A DNA stretch of 64,000 nt from Liolophura sinensis (taxonomy: Eukaryota > Mollusca > Polyplacophora > Chitonida > Chitonidae). Both the position numbers and the translations under genes were made by a program. How positions within the stretch are numbered: position 1 is the first letter of the stretch; every line of letters begins with the position of its first letter. The notes under the pieces were generated by a model, which was not told where the DNA came from, ran no database searches, and saw only the letters and a program-made list of their open reading frames with translations. Shown here in pieces: positions 1 to 11,194 of this stretch. The stretch is from the NCBI RefSeq assembly GCF_032854445.1, contig NC_088301.1, positions 60,295,118 to 60,359,117 of the forward strand, given 5' to 3'.

Positions 1-385
1 GGAAATGCAATACACAAATTGCGTCAATTGCGTTCTTCTTTTAAGTAAATGAGTATTTCTGCAGGTAGCCCAAGGGGTTGAGGTTAAATTTTGCTACTTC
101 TTTTGGGGGAATTTTAGTCTGACATTGACTGTTTCCTGCTGTCAATCTGAATTGTGATGTTCACACTTGATCTAAATTTAGTATCAACATTTGCTTTAAT
201 AAAAACTATTTCAGAAACCAGGCCTTCCGACTTTGTCATTGAAATATTTCGCTACTAACATTTCAAGAGGTACGCATTTTACAATTTCAAGAAATCTTAA
301 GATTCTACAAACAACTAATGAATCTATGAGTCAAATCTGAAAATATGAAACAGGAGCGAACACAAAAAGACATTCTATAGAACTT

Positions 386-627
386 AATTATTCATCATTA
401 CTGAGTTATTTTAAGAAGATATCATCGGTATCACGATCATGAAATCATTCATCATTCTCCTGTGATTTCAGGAAAATATTATCGATACCAGGGACACGAA
501 ATTATTCATTATTCCTGAGTTATTTTAAGACGATATCATCGATATCACGATCACAAAATCATTCACCATTCTGTCGTGATTTCAGGAAAATATTATCTGT
601 ACCAGAGACATGAAATCATGCATCATT
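386..627. repeat. 114-bp tandem duplication made of 57-bp half units
   Basis: Two adjacent copies of about 114 bp start near 386 and 500. Each contains the blocks 'gagttattttaag', 'gatatcatcg' and 'gatttcaggaaaatattatc' in the same order. Within each copy the two halves (about 57 bp) also resemble each other, beginning with an 'aaattattcat'-like block, so this is a degenerate dimer of dimers. No coding potential is seen. The rest of 1-742 shows nothing recognisable. Confidence 0.75.
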
Positions 628-742
628 CCCCAAGGGAGTTAAAGCTAGGCTCATGTACTTAAAAATTACATATCTGGAAGTGTATTTATACAAAAACCTC
701 AGCGGTTTCTTGTCTCACCGACATTACCACAAAGGCAGTAGT

Positions 743-1378
743 TCTTATTGAGACATGCTTGTAAATTATCCTGGCTTATTCGTAAGATCCTGTGTGTTGT
801 ATGACGAGTTGAATCAACGTCGCAAGTTATTAGTGCGAAAACTGGTACGCCATAGTTAGTGACAGAAAATGCCTTCAAACTCAAGATTTCTCTCGATGCT
901 ACTATTCCTCACAAGGACTAATCGATAGAATTTCATCTCTAATAGTTTCGGTGTTTAATGAACTATATTAATGTCAAAGGGACCACAGCCTTCTTCATCT
1001 CTACTATATTCATGGGTTACCATCCATGGAGTGTTTTGTTGTTCAACCACTTGCTTGAATTTCTCATTAATAACATTTACATGAAAGTAGGAGAAACCAT
1101 ATATCAATAGACTATTGGTATTCCGATAGATACAAATTGTGACACCACCACCCCTCTCCATCATTTGGCAGAATTAAACTTGTTCTCGTCTGAATACGAC
1201 TGTGTGTAGAAACTATTAAACAGTAATCCTCACCAGGCACGATGTTTCTCATTTACTAAACGGTACATTCATGATCTGCTAGCTTTATACAATCCAAATA
1301 TTACAAAGGCTGTGAAAGAAGTATATATCCACCTTCGCCGAAACTACAGACTCTCCAGATGGTAAATCTGATGTGGAC
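743..1378 (+). pseudogene. Family A reverse-transcriptase relic, pieces out of order
   Basis: Conceptual translation on the + strand, with stops and frameshifts, gives pieces of the same RT seen at 59534-61400. At 755-850 a C-terminal piece reads RSCVLYDELNQ. At 905-1370 come the core pieces GLIDRISSLIVSVFN, FLINNIYMKVGETIYQ, GIPIDTNC, and RYIHDLLALYNP at about 1261. The last is the catalytic YxDD box with the first Asp replaced by His. The C-terminal piece lies 5' of the RT core, so the copy is rearranged as well as mutated. The Penelope-like assignment is inferred from the motif style (IPMGTN, YxDDLL) and from recall of similar uncharacterised invertebrate RT proteins. Confidence 0.7.
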
Positions 1379-1379
1379 C

Positions 1380-1389
1380 GATATATATA

Positions 1390-1423
<34 letters not shown>
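1380..1423. repeat. (TA)n microsatellite
   Basis: An almost pure TA dinucleotide run with one C interruption near 1391. It sits at the junction between the RT relic and the first B repeat. Confidence 0.95.
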
Positions 1424-1426
<3 letters not shown>

Positions 1427-1427
1427 T

Positions 1428-1965
1428 AACATAGAGTAAAACCAGAGCAGCGGGCACTGTATGGTAGTTGGCAAATGGCCGCACGTAGCTAGTGAAACAC
1501 AGCCACTTCTCAGTTTACCAAATTTTTCTCAGTAGCAAATTAAACGCTCCTCAGCACCATGACCCTAAACAGAATGACGCACAAAAAATGCAATGATGTT
1601 AACTGCAACGTATTAGCCGGTCACTGGTCAAGAATTACTCATACTACTGCACTGTCATCACATTTAGGACACATTCACATTAACACAACACAAAGGGACC
1701 ATTCCTCAGGGATGCTTAGTCCACAGGTAGAATCCTGGTTTATGTAGGAATACACTACATTTACAAAAACGTACAGCATAGAGAGTAAAACCAAAGCAGC
1801 GACGACTGCGTGATAGTTGGCAAATGGTCACACGTAACCGGTGAAGTACGACCTCTTTTCAATTTACCACAGTTCGAGTTTTATTCTTACTGTTCATGTA
1901 AATGCTTAAGGAGTAGAAAATTACACGCCTAAGGACCAAAGCGGTTTCCCGCCTGGTAGGATTTA
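1428..1965 (+). repeat. Repeat B, two tandem copies (B1-B2)
   Basis: Two diverged copies begin near 1428 and 1778 with 'agagtaaaaccagagcagcg'-like sequence. Both continue through 'gatagttggcaaatgg', 'cacgta', and 'ctgttcatgtaaatgc' (clearest in the second copy). Further copies lie at 34733, 51065 and, inverted, 57480-58006. Here and at 57480-58006 a B dimer is placed directly before a C-terminal fragment of the family A RT. No ORF is conserved among the copies. Function is unknown; a non-autonomous element or an untranslated part of the retroelement are both possible. Confidence 0.65.
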
Positions 1966-2004
1966 CAATAGGGATAGTTTCAATTTTTATTATAATTTTT
2001 TCTT

Positions 2005-2390
2005 ATTTGGCTACCAATTCATGGCAAGGTACTGCTTACGGCTTGTACATAACTCACCTTGTAGCATTTGCTAGATCATGTGTGTTGTGTGACGATTTCA
2101 ACAAACATTACAATTTTGGATTTTTGAACAATTGCTATCAAGGAGTAACTGAGATACCTATTTTATTATTGACATCTTATATAATACCATGGCACACGAT
2201 TTGTATACTAATTTCAATCATTGACCTAAAGCATTTTCAAGTCTTTCCAACATTATTAAATTGTGACTGTTGCATGATTATGTCCTAATTGCGTGCATTA
2301 CATGCTTAATTGTTCGGTGGTTTGTGTTGAACGTTCTTTTGGGAACTGGCCATGCTATTATTGACCCGGACCGTCCGTATTTGAGTTTCT
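2005..2390 (+). pseudogene. Family A RT C-terminal fragment plus 3' unit U
   Basis: An open stretch at 2007-2288 starts with AYGLYITHLVAFARSCVLCDDFN, the C-terminal block of family A. It then runs into the 3' untranslated unit U without a sensible protein end. U is recognised by 'attattgacc', 'gaccgtccgt' and 'gggaactggcc' at 2338-2372, matching U copies elsewhere. The RT core is absent, so this copy is B1-B2 + C-terminus + U, the same order as the inverted copy at 56875-58006. Confidence 0.65.
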
Positions 2391-2440
2391 AAAAATATGA
2401 ATGTGAAATATTCTTTCACAAACGTGGGAGCAAAATGTAT

Positions 2441-2478
2441 GGGGGGGGGGGGTGGGGGGGGGGGGGGGTGGGGGGTGG
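2441..2478 (+). repeat. Long G run
   Basis: Runs of 12, 15, 6 and 2 G are separated by single T residues. The + strand could form G-quadruplexes. Length in the assembly may be unreliable. Confidence 0.95.
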
Positions 2479-3637
2479 AATGCCATTGAGTCAGCAATTT
2501 GTTTCTACTTCGAGTGTTTTTCAGATATGTAGATCCTATCTATATTATAAACCGTCTTAGGTTTATAATAACCTATCGATCACAACCCAGTTACGTAGTT
2601 AACAAGGGTGAGAGATGTCAGAATAACCCACATTCTCTAAAGGCTGTCAGTGTCTGTTATAGCTGACGATAAACTGAGTGCTAGAAATTAATTGTGCTTA
2701 GTTAAACAATCCTTATTAATTCGTTGGTCATGTGCTGACTCTCAATGGGATTCTCGATTTTGGTCCACATACTAGGTCAAAATATATGATTCGCCTTTGA
2801 TGTCAACAATCGTCCATAAGATGCATGTATAATCCTAATATTTATCTTTTCTATCTTATCTTTAGTAAAATGTATATTTAATGTCCATTTTGCCGTGCTT
2901 GTGACATGACAGGGGAAGAGTATAATGCTGAAGTCAGTTTATCACAGCCGGTGAAGGTGACTTTGTGAACGCAGCTATTGTACTGTTATAATACAGTTAT
3001 TGGAACATGTAATGTAGTACAATGTACAATTCAATCGAACCACAAAAGTTGGTTTGTATGGTCGATTTAACATGAAAAGAGAAAAGGAAATTACACTGCA
3101 TAATAATGGTTTTACACCAAATGTAGCCCTAAATTGAACTTGACCTTAGACAAGTTAGTCTTCTCGCGTATTTTTAGAGGATTTGTTTCTTTAGCTTAAA
3201 TATGACATAGTGGTCGATTTTACGTTTCAGAAGAAGCTTTAAATTCAACTGATGTTTAATACCGTACTCGAGAAGTGTACAATTATACGCTGGTGGCCAG
3301 TTTCCTGAATTAAACTATCGATCTTTCACAACCTGCCGACAAAATTCATCATCGCTTCTTGCATCCGTAATTTTCACTTGAAATAGTTCATTTCGGAGAA
3401 TGCATTCATAGACCTGTATGTATATGTATTTGAATGATAAAATGACATGTTTCAAGTTGGTGTTTTCTTTGATTTTATAATAGTAATGATATATAACGCT
3501 GCAATACTGTGTCGCCATACATAAGTACAGCAGTACTGATACATAATAATTCGGGACTGATATATAATTTGACAGCACTGATTTATTAATGCTGATAAAG
3601 GTATATATATCATTTGACATGGCAGTAGTGATGTATA
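2479..3637. other. No gene recognised
   Basis: AT-rich sequence with many stops in all frames. The open frames near 3315-3727 on the minus strand are low-complexity and partly overlap SINE sequence. Confidence 0.6.
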
Positions 3638-3745
3638 CCCGGGCTCTGCCCGGTTTCCTACCACCATAATGCTGGCCGCCGTCGTATAAGTGAAATATTC
3701 TTGACTACAGCGTAAAACACGAATCAAATAAATAAATAAATAGTG
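3638..3745 (+). mobile_element. tRNA-SINE, 5'-truncated copy
   Basis: Only the 3' half of the SINE is present: 'cccgggctctgcccggttt', then 'ccataatgctggccgccg', 'tataagtgaaatattcttg', and an AAATAAATAAATA tail. The tRNA head is missing, as expected for incomplete reverse transcription. 'tagtgat' occurs on both sides (near 3629 and 3743), a possible short target-site duplication. Confidence 0.85.
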
Positions 3746-4586
3746 ATAGATAAGGAATTATTATACCTCAGAGTGATTGTTAGTTTCCATTGGTCAATAC
3801 AGGGTCACATGATATTCCATGATATACAACAATCACGCACTCAAGCAAAGGACCGTCAGGCTCACAAGTTATATCCCACGTTCACGAAATAGGAAATAGA
3901 AAACGATCTCGTGCTCTTATCCAACGATCACGTGCGTTCCTATGTGTACCTCTCTGATGTCTGATTGCTGGTGAAGTAAATAACCTGACGTAACCAGCCC
4001 TGATATTGTTGTACAAATTCAGCGATTTAAAGTACCTTTTTTTTTCGTATAATAAAATATATGGTGCATGCTAGGGATCAGGTATCAGGATTTGCCAGCT
4101 CTTGACAGGTGATATTCAATTCTTGTTTCGCACTGGTTGAATATCACTAGGCTCGAGCTGACAATTCCTGATATTCCATCCCTCAACATACACTATCTGT
4201 ATAATATGTCACTACAGGTACATGTATCATATGTGTAATATAACAGAAAATAATGAAGCTTTGCGTGTATTATACCCAGCAGAATCACTGAGTGAAGCTA
4301 GAAAAGTATAGGATGAGCGAAAACTCCGGTGACTAATATAACTTTTATTTTACCATTAACCAGCTTGGTGTCTGTAGGGGCTTGTCAAAATTGTAAAACT
4401 GAGAGTCAAGGATCAAAAAACATATTATATATATAGGTTTGTGTACAGTTAGGTTACACTTAGCTGTCGTCTGTTACATACACCTTTATGATGACATGAA
4501 GTAATCTTTAACGGGAATGATAAGGATGCCTCGGCTTGTCATGTGGACAAAGAATGCTACCAACGTAAATATTCCATGATTTAAAA
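3746..4586. other. No gene recognised; contains a foldback
   Basis: AT-rich sequence without a credible ORF. The only structure seen is the inverted repeat at 4075-4181, listed separately. Confidence 0.6.
4075..4181. repeat. Imperfect 45-bp inverted repeat (foldback)
   Basis: The arm at 4075-4119 matches the reverse complement of 4137-4181 at 34 of 45 positions with no gaps, around a 17-base loop. The inner 11 bases (gtgatattcaa) and the block tatcagga are perfect. This could be a small MITE remnant or a hairpin-forming element. Only one copy was seen. Confidence 0.7.
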
Positions 4587-5337
4587 ATGAGTATTCGCAT
4601 GAGCACAATTCGGGTAAATCATGAAAAAAAAACGGTAAGACTGATTGCAAAGCTTGTCAGAACACATGGTAAAAATCTTACCAAATCTGGAAAAGAATTT
4701 CTTGCAAAATCTGAATGTAAAATTAGTCAAATTTATCAATTACCAAAGATGTACAAATCACCTAAAATTACAGAAGCTGTCAAAGGACGAAATTCCGGGT
4801 GCGTCTCTATTCCCAGTGAGGCAAGCCTTACATTCAGACCCATTATCACTAGACCAATATGCCCCACCGGAAAACTTCAGTGATCTTAATATTTTACAGG
4901 AACCATCTATTAACCATTTGCCTTCTTGCTTCAGAGACGAACTTCATTTTTTTAAATATTTAACCGAAAGATACCTTATGTAGTTTGACCTATAAACGAC
5001 AAGCAGCATCATATCACATGACTTAGATATAGAAATTTTGACGTACAGGTTATCTGACTACCCAAACCCCAATAGTGAAAGCGTCAGTACTGATAGTGGA
5101 TCTAATCTTATATTACAAAACAATTCTTTCCAAACACTAGGGACTGCAATGACAGCCAAATTTGTCCCTAAATTTGCCACATTGGCCTTTTGCGACAAGT
5201 TAAATAAAAATTTGTTTTTGTGGTTTATGGACATGTCGTTCATACTCTGCGACACACGAGGGTCTTTCATTAATTTCGTGTGCATATTTCTACCTCAAGG
5301 GTCAGTGCTGTCCCCATTAATCCTGTTTCCACACCCA
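4587..5337 (+). pseudogene. Second RT relic, Penelope-like joined to LINE-like motif
   Basis: Three frames together give RT pieces: YQLPKMYKSPK and FRPIITRPICPTGKL (4735-4880), LPSCFRDELHFFKYL (4919-4963), SHDLDIEILTYRLSDYP (about 5018-5065), LILQNNSFQ (5107-5133), GTAM (5140-5151) and FMDM (5224-5235). These fit the GTAMGT/xxDD type of Penelope-like RT, with the catalytic Asp pair damaged. The same open frame (5038-5337) then contains PQGSVLSPL at 5293-5319, which is the classic LINE RT motif. The family normally needs several hundred more residues. It is interrupted downstream by SINE sequence, is clearly non-functional, and has diverged from family A. Confidence 0.65.
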
Positions 5338-5395
5338 TAAATTCACGGCCGTTATAAAGTGAAACTTCTTGAATATGGCGTTAATCAAATAAATA
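5320..5395 (+). mobile_element. Decayed SINE 3' tail
   Basis: Gapped similarity to the SINE 3' region: 'tttcc..acccataa', 'cggccg', 'ataaagtgaaacttcttga', 'ggcg', then 'aatcaaataaata'. It overlaps the end of the RT relic and lies in the opposite orientation to the full SINE that follows. Confidence 0.55.
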
Positions 5396-5425
5396 GAATA
5401 GTGATGTACATCGCTGACATTTTAT

Positions 5426-5684
5426 TTATTTGATTGGTGTTTTACGCCGTACTCAAGAATATTTCACTTATATGACGGCGGCCAGCACTATGGTGGGTGG
5501 AAACCGGGCACAGCCCGGGGAAACCCACGACCATCCGCAGGTTGCTGTGAGACCTTCTCACGTACGGCCGGAGGGGAAGCCAGCATGAGCTGGACTTGAA
5601 CTCACAGCGACCGCATTGGTGAGAGACTCCTGGGTCACTACGCTGCGCTATCGCTTTAACCGACTGAGCCACGGAGGCCCCCGG
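5426..5684 (-). mobile_element. tRNA-derived SINE, full length
   Basis: Read on the minus strand it begins GGGGGCCTCCGTGGCTCAG and has a box A-like TGGCTCAGTCGG and a box B-like GAGTTCAAGTCC. These are the internal RNA polymerase III promoter of a tRNA-like head. A central domain with CCGGGCTGTGCCCGG follows, then the tail GTACGGCGTAAAACACCAATC and an AAATAAA run. An 11-bp duplication (tgacattttat) flanks it at 5415-5425 and 5685-5695. Removing the SINE and one duplication leaves VMYIADILCG in one frame, which resembles an RT YxDD box. Confidence 0.92.
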
Positions 5685-5695
5685 TGACATTTTAT

Positions 5696-7265
5696 GTGGC
5701 AATAGTGTAGCTGCAGCACTGATATATGGTGTAACAATGCTTGTGTCACATATATAAAAGTTCTGGTTATAAGTACAGTGTGCTTGTAATTTTACATTGT
5801 GGTCATGCACAACATTCTAGCACTATGATAAATGTAGTTTTAGTATCATTTTTGGGCGAAATATTCACTGGAAACCATTAGGGAACTATATGGAAAGGTA
5901 TTGTCAAACACAGCTAATGCCCACGCAGCACGAAGTGAAACGAGTACATTCAAAAACATTTTGTTAATAAAAATTGTTATTTTAACGCGAACATTTACCA
6001 TATTGTATCCTTTTAACACAACCTGCTAAAGTCGCTAAGGAAAATGTGTAAATCTTTGACTCCACGGAGTCTGGTCTTGTCTGTAACCGTCCAACACGCA
6101 GATGTTTGTGCCTCCAACGCATCCCCTGACTACAGATGGTAAACCCATGCCAGATTTAGCTAATTACTTGGTACGTAGCTACTAAAAGCAATTAACTTCT
6201 CGGCCTGTGTTGATTTATGCATGTGGACGGCTCTTAATCCTGTTTTACTTTGCGCTGGTGAGTGGCTTTATACAAGTGGATTATGTTTGCGCAAACACCC
6301 ACAATAGACCTCAGCAATTAGTTTGATTAATGGCTGGCTGTAGTGGTCTGGTAGGCCGGAAGACGACAGCGTTTATCTCGTTAGTCGGTGTTGACTAAGT
6401 GGAGTGAAGTAAGATAATCGCATGTAGGTACTGACACGATCCGTTTTTATGAGTGGCACACATATCAACATAAATCAACGAAGCGAAAGATAAATGTCGT
6501 AAAGTTTCCACGTAAATGCAATCGAAATACGCTACATGTCTGAAGACTGTGTTGTGCTAAGACAGAACATATGTACAAACTTCAATGAACGCAGTATTGC
6601 TGTAACGTCGTCAGGCAGGGTTAAAGGGAAAATATTCCAAACCTTAATCTTCTCGCTTATAGGTTACAATTGCTGGATAGCATCAGAGACAAATATGTCG
6701 CTCAGCCTCACAAAAGCACACAACTGTCGTTACTAAAGATCAAGCGCTTAACGTTTTGTGACATGTTTCAACAGTTTTGTGTATAATCAGTTTTTTGGCG
6801 AGATTAACTCTCCACTTTCGATTGGTCAATTATGACACTGTGCTTTCTGTTTTATTAATACTTTCATTGCCTTACCTTGTTTTTATTTTGTATTGTGTGC
6901 ATGTCGTATGTAAGGAGCCTAATATGAAAGCTCCTCATAACCTTAGAGCAAATATAGGCATCAGATATATCTTCTATTTATTTATATATTTATTTCTTAT
7001 TTAATGGATTAAAATATACATTTCAGTCTAGGCACTGTCACGGATTTAAACGGGCTTGTTCGTTAGCTCATCCGCTAAACTTACCTACATAAAGATTTTG
7101 TATGACATGATGAGCAAAGCACACGGCCCTCTGGAATTCACAGGGTATATGAGGAATTTTTTATGCATTTACGTGATAACGCAAGTTTATACATACTAGT
7201 TTAGTTTATCTGAATGTTAGGTTATTATGTTTTCTACAGCCTACCGAGAGGATGTCGTTCTCGTA
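5696..7265. other. No gene recognised
   Basis: Non-repetitive AT-rich sequence. The open frames at 6536-6736 and 6777-7004 (+) show no family resemblance. The second is hydrophobic but low in complexity. Confidence 0.55.
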
Positions 7266-7718
7266 TCACGTGTTTTTCCCACTAAATGATCGAAAGTGAC
7301 GTTGTGTGTGATTTTTCCTCCTGACCACCATGCCATACTGCTTGTTCATTTTCTGAGGGCAGGTCAAAGAGCTGAGACGCTCGATAATGCTTTTCATAGC
7401 ATTTTGCGGAGACGCTGTGAGCAGCGTACATCTCATCAAAGTAGAATATGAAGATTTATGCAATGTACGATGAGACAATTGTCGAGGCGAAGTGATATTT
7501 TGAGCTAGACATGATCCTGAAAATGATCCACCAAAGGAAGTGGAATAATCACGGATAGAGTAGAGACACCAGGACGTCGAGAAGGGCCACATTTCTTCTT
7601 GGGCAGGAATTATGCCATCAACTGAAGAGCTACTACCCAGATTATTCCTGTCAGGGGGCAAAATCCTCTCGAAATTGGGAGAGGTCTCATTGTCTATACA
7701 CGCACTAACACAATACAT
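7266..7718 (-). other. Unrecognised 150-codon open frame
   Basis: This is one of the longer non-repeat open frames in the window, on the minus strand. The translation is Ser-rich (for example NNLGSSSSVDG and SFGGSFSGSC) with a basic C-terminal third (VVRRKNHTQRHFRSFSGK). It has no signal peptide, membrane segment or motif I know. It could be an exon of an unknown gene, a repeat relic or chance. No splice sites or neighbours support it. Confidence 0.15.
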
Positions 7719-8224
7719 TCGGGGAACTTAGGGACGAGAGCCAGGGTGCTATTATTGATTCCCGCCTAGTACTAAGTGTCGATACCTCCTAATTTCAGAC
7801 CCCATCAAGCAGAATTAAAGCCATGTCTCACCCACAGTGCTTCTCCGTTGCACCCAAACCGGGACAAAATATCAGGCCGGACCATGGCGCTAGAAGCCAA
7901 TTGTGTCAGGAAACGATGTAGACGTGTTTTGGGTCAGATGACTTTGTCTTCATTATGTAGGCTGCTCCTTGTAATTGAGGTTTCGTGATCCTGAATGGAA
8001 CAGTCTTTAGCGCTATCTCACATCACTTCACCTTACTCGGTTTCCAAGGTTGTGCCTGGAGAGCAAGTTCATTGATGCATTTACATAACTGCACTGGTCT
8101 TTTATATCACCTCTCCCGTGACCGAACATTTAGACGATTTATTGTTTTGGCTAGCTAACTGCTACAGTGTGCATCCGTTCGAGTAAGCCATTTGTAGTTA
8201 AGGTAAACGTTTCATAGACCACAC

Positions 8225-8440
8225 TACTTATCTGGGATCAAACCCGGGTCGAGTCATACCAAAATGGTACTTGTTGCTCCCTCGTTTGGTGCTCAGCACT
8301 GAGAGGTTAGAAGGGAACAGAACCGTTCGGCCCGGTGTCAGTATAATGTGACTGGGTGAGGTGTCATGACTGATGTTTTCAGCGTGATACTTCAGTGGGG
8401 GCAGCACTTTGGTGGCATAACTGCCCTGCCACAACTGCCC
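8225..8440 (-). repeat. Possible second SINE-like dispersed repeat
   Basis: On the minus strand the segment ends with GACTCGACCCGGGTTTGATC, containing a box B-like GGGTTTGATCC. It also carries blocks such as GTGCTGAGCACCAAACGAGG, which I recall from dispersed repeats in molluscan DNA. No second copy, tail or target duplication was seen in this window, so this is inference. The rest of 7719-9540 shows no gene. Confidence 0.3.
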
Positions 8441-9559
8441 ACAGAAAATTTGTGGCCTTCATCCGAAAGTGCAAGTTATAGGAAAATAGCCGATGCGTTC
8501 CTAGTTATGAAATGCTCAAATATAAACGATCAGCGACCATAAGCAGTACCTGGCTGTACATCAGCATACCTTCAAAGCTGCTTCCGTTTTAAATTGAGAT
8601 TGGAGGTCTATCAGTCATGTCGACATTTATTGGTTAATCAACATGAAATATTAATCTACACCTGTCAGACATAATTGAAGTGATCATCTCTGTGTTAGTG
8701 GCCAATGGAGTGGCTTGGGTCCCTGGACCTTGGAGCACGAAGCGGGCTGTAGTGCAGACATGCACGACCCTTACGCACTCTTTGCCTAAATCCATTCGTC
8801 GGTATTAAATTTGTTTGCTTTCTTAGGAGGTTAGAGCAAACATCTATCATCCAGCTGTCTTGTCTGGAGAACCATCCCATGCAACTAACGTGGATCAGCG
8901 AATATATTGCTTTTTCGTATATAACGACAGTCGCCTTCAACAGACTGGAAAACGGTTCGTTCGCATAGAACAAAATGAACAGGGGTGAACAGTGGAGTTG
9001 AGAAACTACGGATGTAAAAACATTTTGATTGATGTCTAGTATAATGTTTTCTCGTATCGATTAAAGGTCAAAAACACTATAGGCGTTTTCAATTATTTTA
9101 GATGGTTAGCCTTCAAGAAGAGTGTGTTTGCGACAGCAAAAGTAAATCGCGAATGGAGGAAAACTTTGATTCGATTTAAACTGGATAAACGAGGTTTAGT
9201 AGGACAACTACGGGCGTGGGAACTGAGTGCCGCAATGTCTTTGCAATGGTTGAAGAGACCGGTATACCAGGGACACTTATAATGCACATTTTCTGTCCTC
9301 CTGTGCAGAAATATAGTATATACAGAGGCTGAGCGGTTTTACTTGCCACCAGATAAGATGTAACCCATGTATTGCTGAAATTCATACATAAATCATGTTT
9401 GGCCGGTTAGTGATAACTGCTGCTATTCCTCAGAACGAACTAAAACTTGAAGCTGAAACATTTAAATGTTCAGAATCTTTCACAGGCGTATTGTGAAATT
9501 AATCGTAAAAATTATTGTTTATTTAATCGCTGACTGACTTATCACTGAGCCTGACACAC

Positions 9560-10432
9560 TAGACACTCAACTCAGTCACAGACACCAAATTCCAATTCAA
9601 GACACCAGACGTCTCATTCAGCCCCAAGTAAATCCCAGATATTAGACGCCCCTCTCGGTCAGTGACACTATACATCCCACTCGGTACAGTCACCCACTCC
9701 CGCTGATCACGTGCACCTGGACACCCCATTCAGTCACAGACATCACGCCTCACTCAAGCCATTCACACTACACACTCCACTCAGTATAGACTCAGAAAGA
9801 CCTGACATCCACTGAATCCTGCACCAGACACCGAACTCAGTCAGGCACACCAGGCGCCCCATTCAGTCACGGACACACTTAAACGCTCTTAAACACAAGA
9901 TGCCCCACTCAGTCAGACATCAGATGTTCCACTTAGTCAGAGATTCCAGATGTTTCACTCAATCAGACACACCCGATGCCCCGCTCAGTCACAAACAGTA
10001 GACGTTTCACAGTCCCTTCACTTAATCACAGAGAGGCGGATCACTCACAAACACCAGGTGCTCCCGTCAGTCAGAAACACCAGACGCTCCACTAGGCATC
10101 ACACACCCCACTTGTTCACAGCAACCAGACGCTCCACTCAAACAACCCACTCGGTCAGACAGTAAAACCGGATCCTATGTGAGAAAAACCAGACCCTCCA
10201 ATCAGTCAGACAATACAGTCGGATCCCATGAGGTATACATGTGTCAGTCACAGAAACCAGGTGCTCCACTTAGTCAGACTCCCCACTCAGAGACCCCACT
10301 CAAGACATCCCATTCAGTCAGACACTCACACAGTCACACACCCCACTCGGTCAATCACACCACTCAGTCAGAGAAACCAGACCCTCTACTCAGTCAAACA
10401 TCTCACTCAGTACCTACACAAGAGAGGATTTC
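9560..10432. repeat. Minisatellite, CCACTCAGTCAGACACCAGA type
   Basis: Over 30 degenerate units of roughly 24-27 bp share the core 'cactcagtcagacaccaga' and 'gctccactcagtca'. Several overlapping open frames here (9950-10451) are translations of the array (repeated HSVRHT/TQSD) and are not genes. Confidence 0.9.
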
Positions 10433-10815
10433 TCCCTTAAACATGGTCTGAAAACGCATTAGCCGTGGTCTGTCGCCTATTGGCATGGCATGACTGATGA
10501 ACTCCGTTTGGTTTCTCGCTTTACATGATCTGGTTTCTCCCTACATTATGGCTTGAATCATGCATTACCCTCCTAGGCATGGTGAAAAACATGTCTCGCT
10601 ATATGGCTATACTTTAGATACAGATCATGGGGAAAGTATGGTCTGAAACATGGATTGTCATGAGCTTTCCCTTAGACATCGCTGCTCAAGAATTAGCCCT
10701 GTTCTCTCGCCTAGACATGATATGAATTATTAGGCATGTCTTGACTTAACAGTGGCCCCTGATCTCTCTCTCATACGTGGACCAACTTTATGATTTACCA
10801 ATAATCTCTCGCTAA
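10433..10815. repeat. Degenerate array of 'catggtctgaa..tctcgcctagacatg' units
   Basis: Directly after the minisatellite, several poorly conserved units repeat 'acatggtctgaaa', 'attagcc(g/c)tg', and 'tctcgcctagacatg' at irregular 40-60 bp spacing. This looks like an older tandem array. Confidence 0.5.
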
Positions 10816-11194
10816 TTAAATTACACAAGCTGTGTGATGAATTATCACATTGACAATAGCCTTGTTTATCAGAAGAAAACTCATATCAATACTAGTGCCT
10901 CGGAAAGTGGTACCAAAACTGTCTAAATACAAAGTCAATCAACTGATTTGTGTCCTCATGCAAATCATTTGCTTTGTATATGCTTTTGTTGTATATTATT
11001 ATGTTTATTTCATAAAGTGTTGTTAACTAAAATCTGGATCTGAAAGTGATTTTCCTGAACGATCAGTTTGGACATTATCCCTACCTTATACCTACTCACG
11101 ATTATTCAATGTACCATAATAACATTTTCCATGGTAACAATAGTGCGTGCATTATGCGGCTCTTCATGGTGTGTTATGTATAAACTTATGCGTC

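Noticed and set aside
2441-2478. Pro-rich peptide encoded opposite the G run
   Set aside because: The proline stretch is only the complement of the G run; no gene context.
9950-10451. His/Arg/Thr-rich open frames
   Set aside because: They are translations of the CACTCAGTCAGA minisatellite.
10490-10520. CTGATGA core as a hammerhead ribozyme
   Set aside because: No GAAA core or pairing stems follow at suitable spacing, and none was found next to family A ends either.
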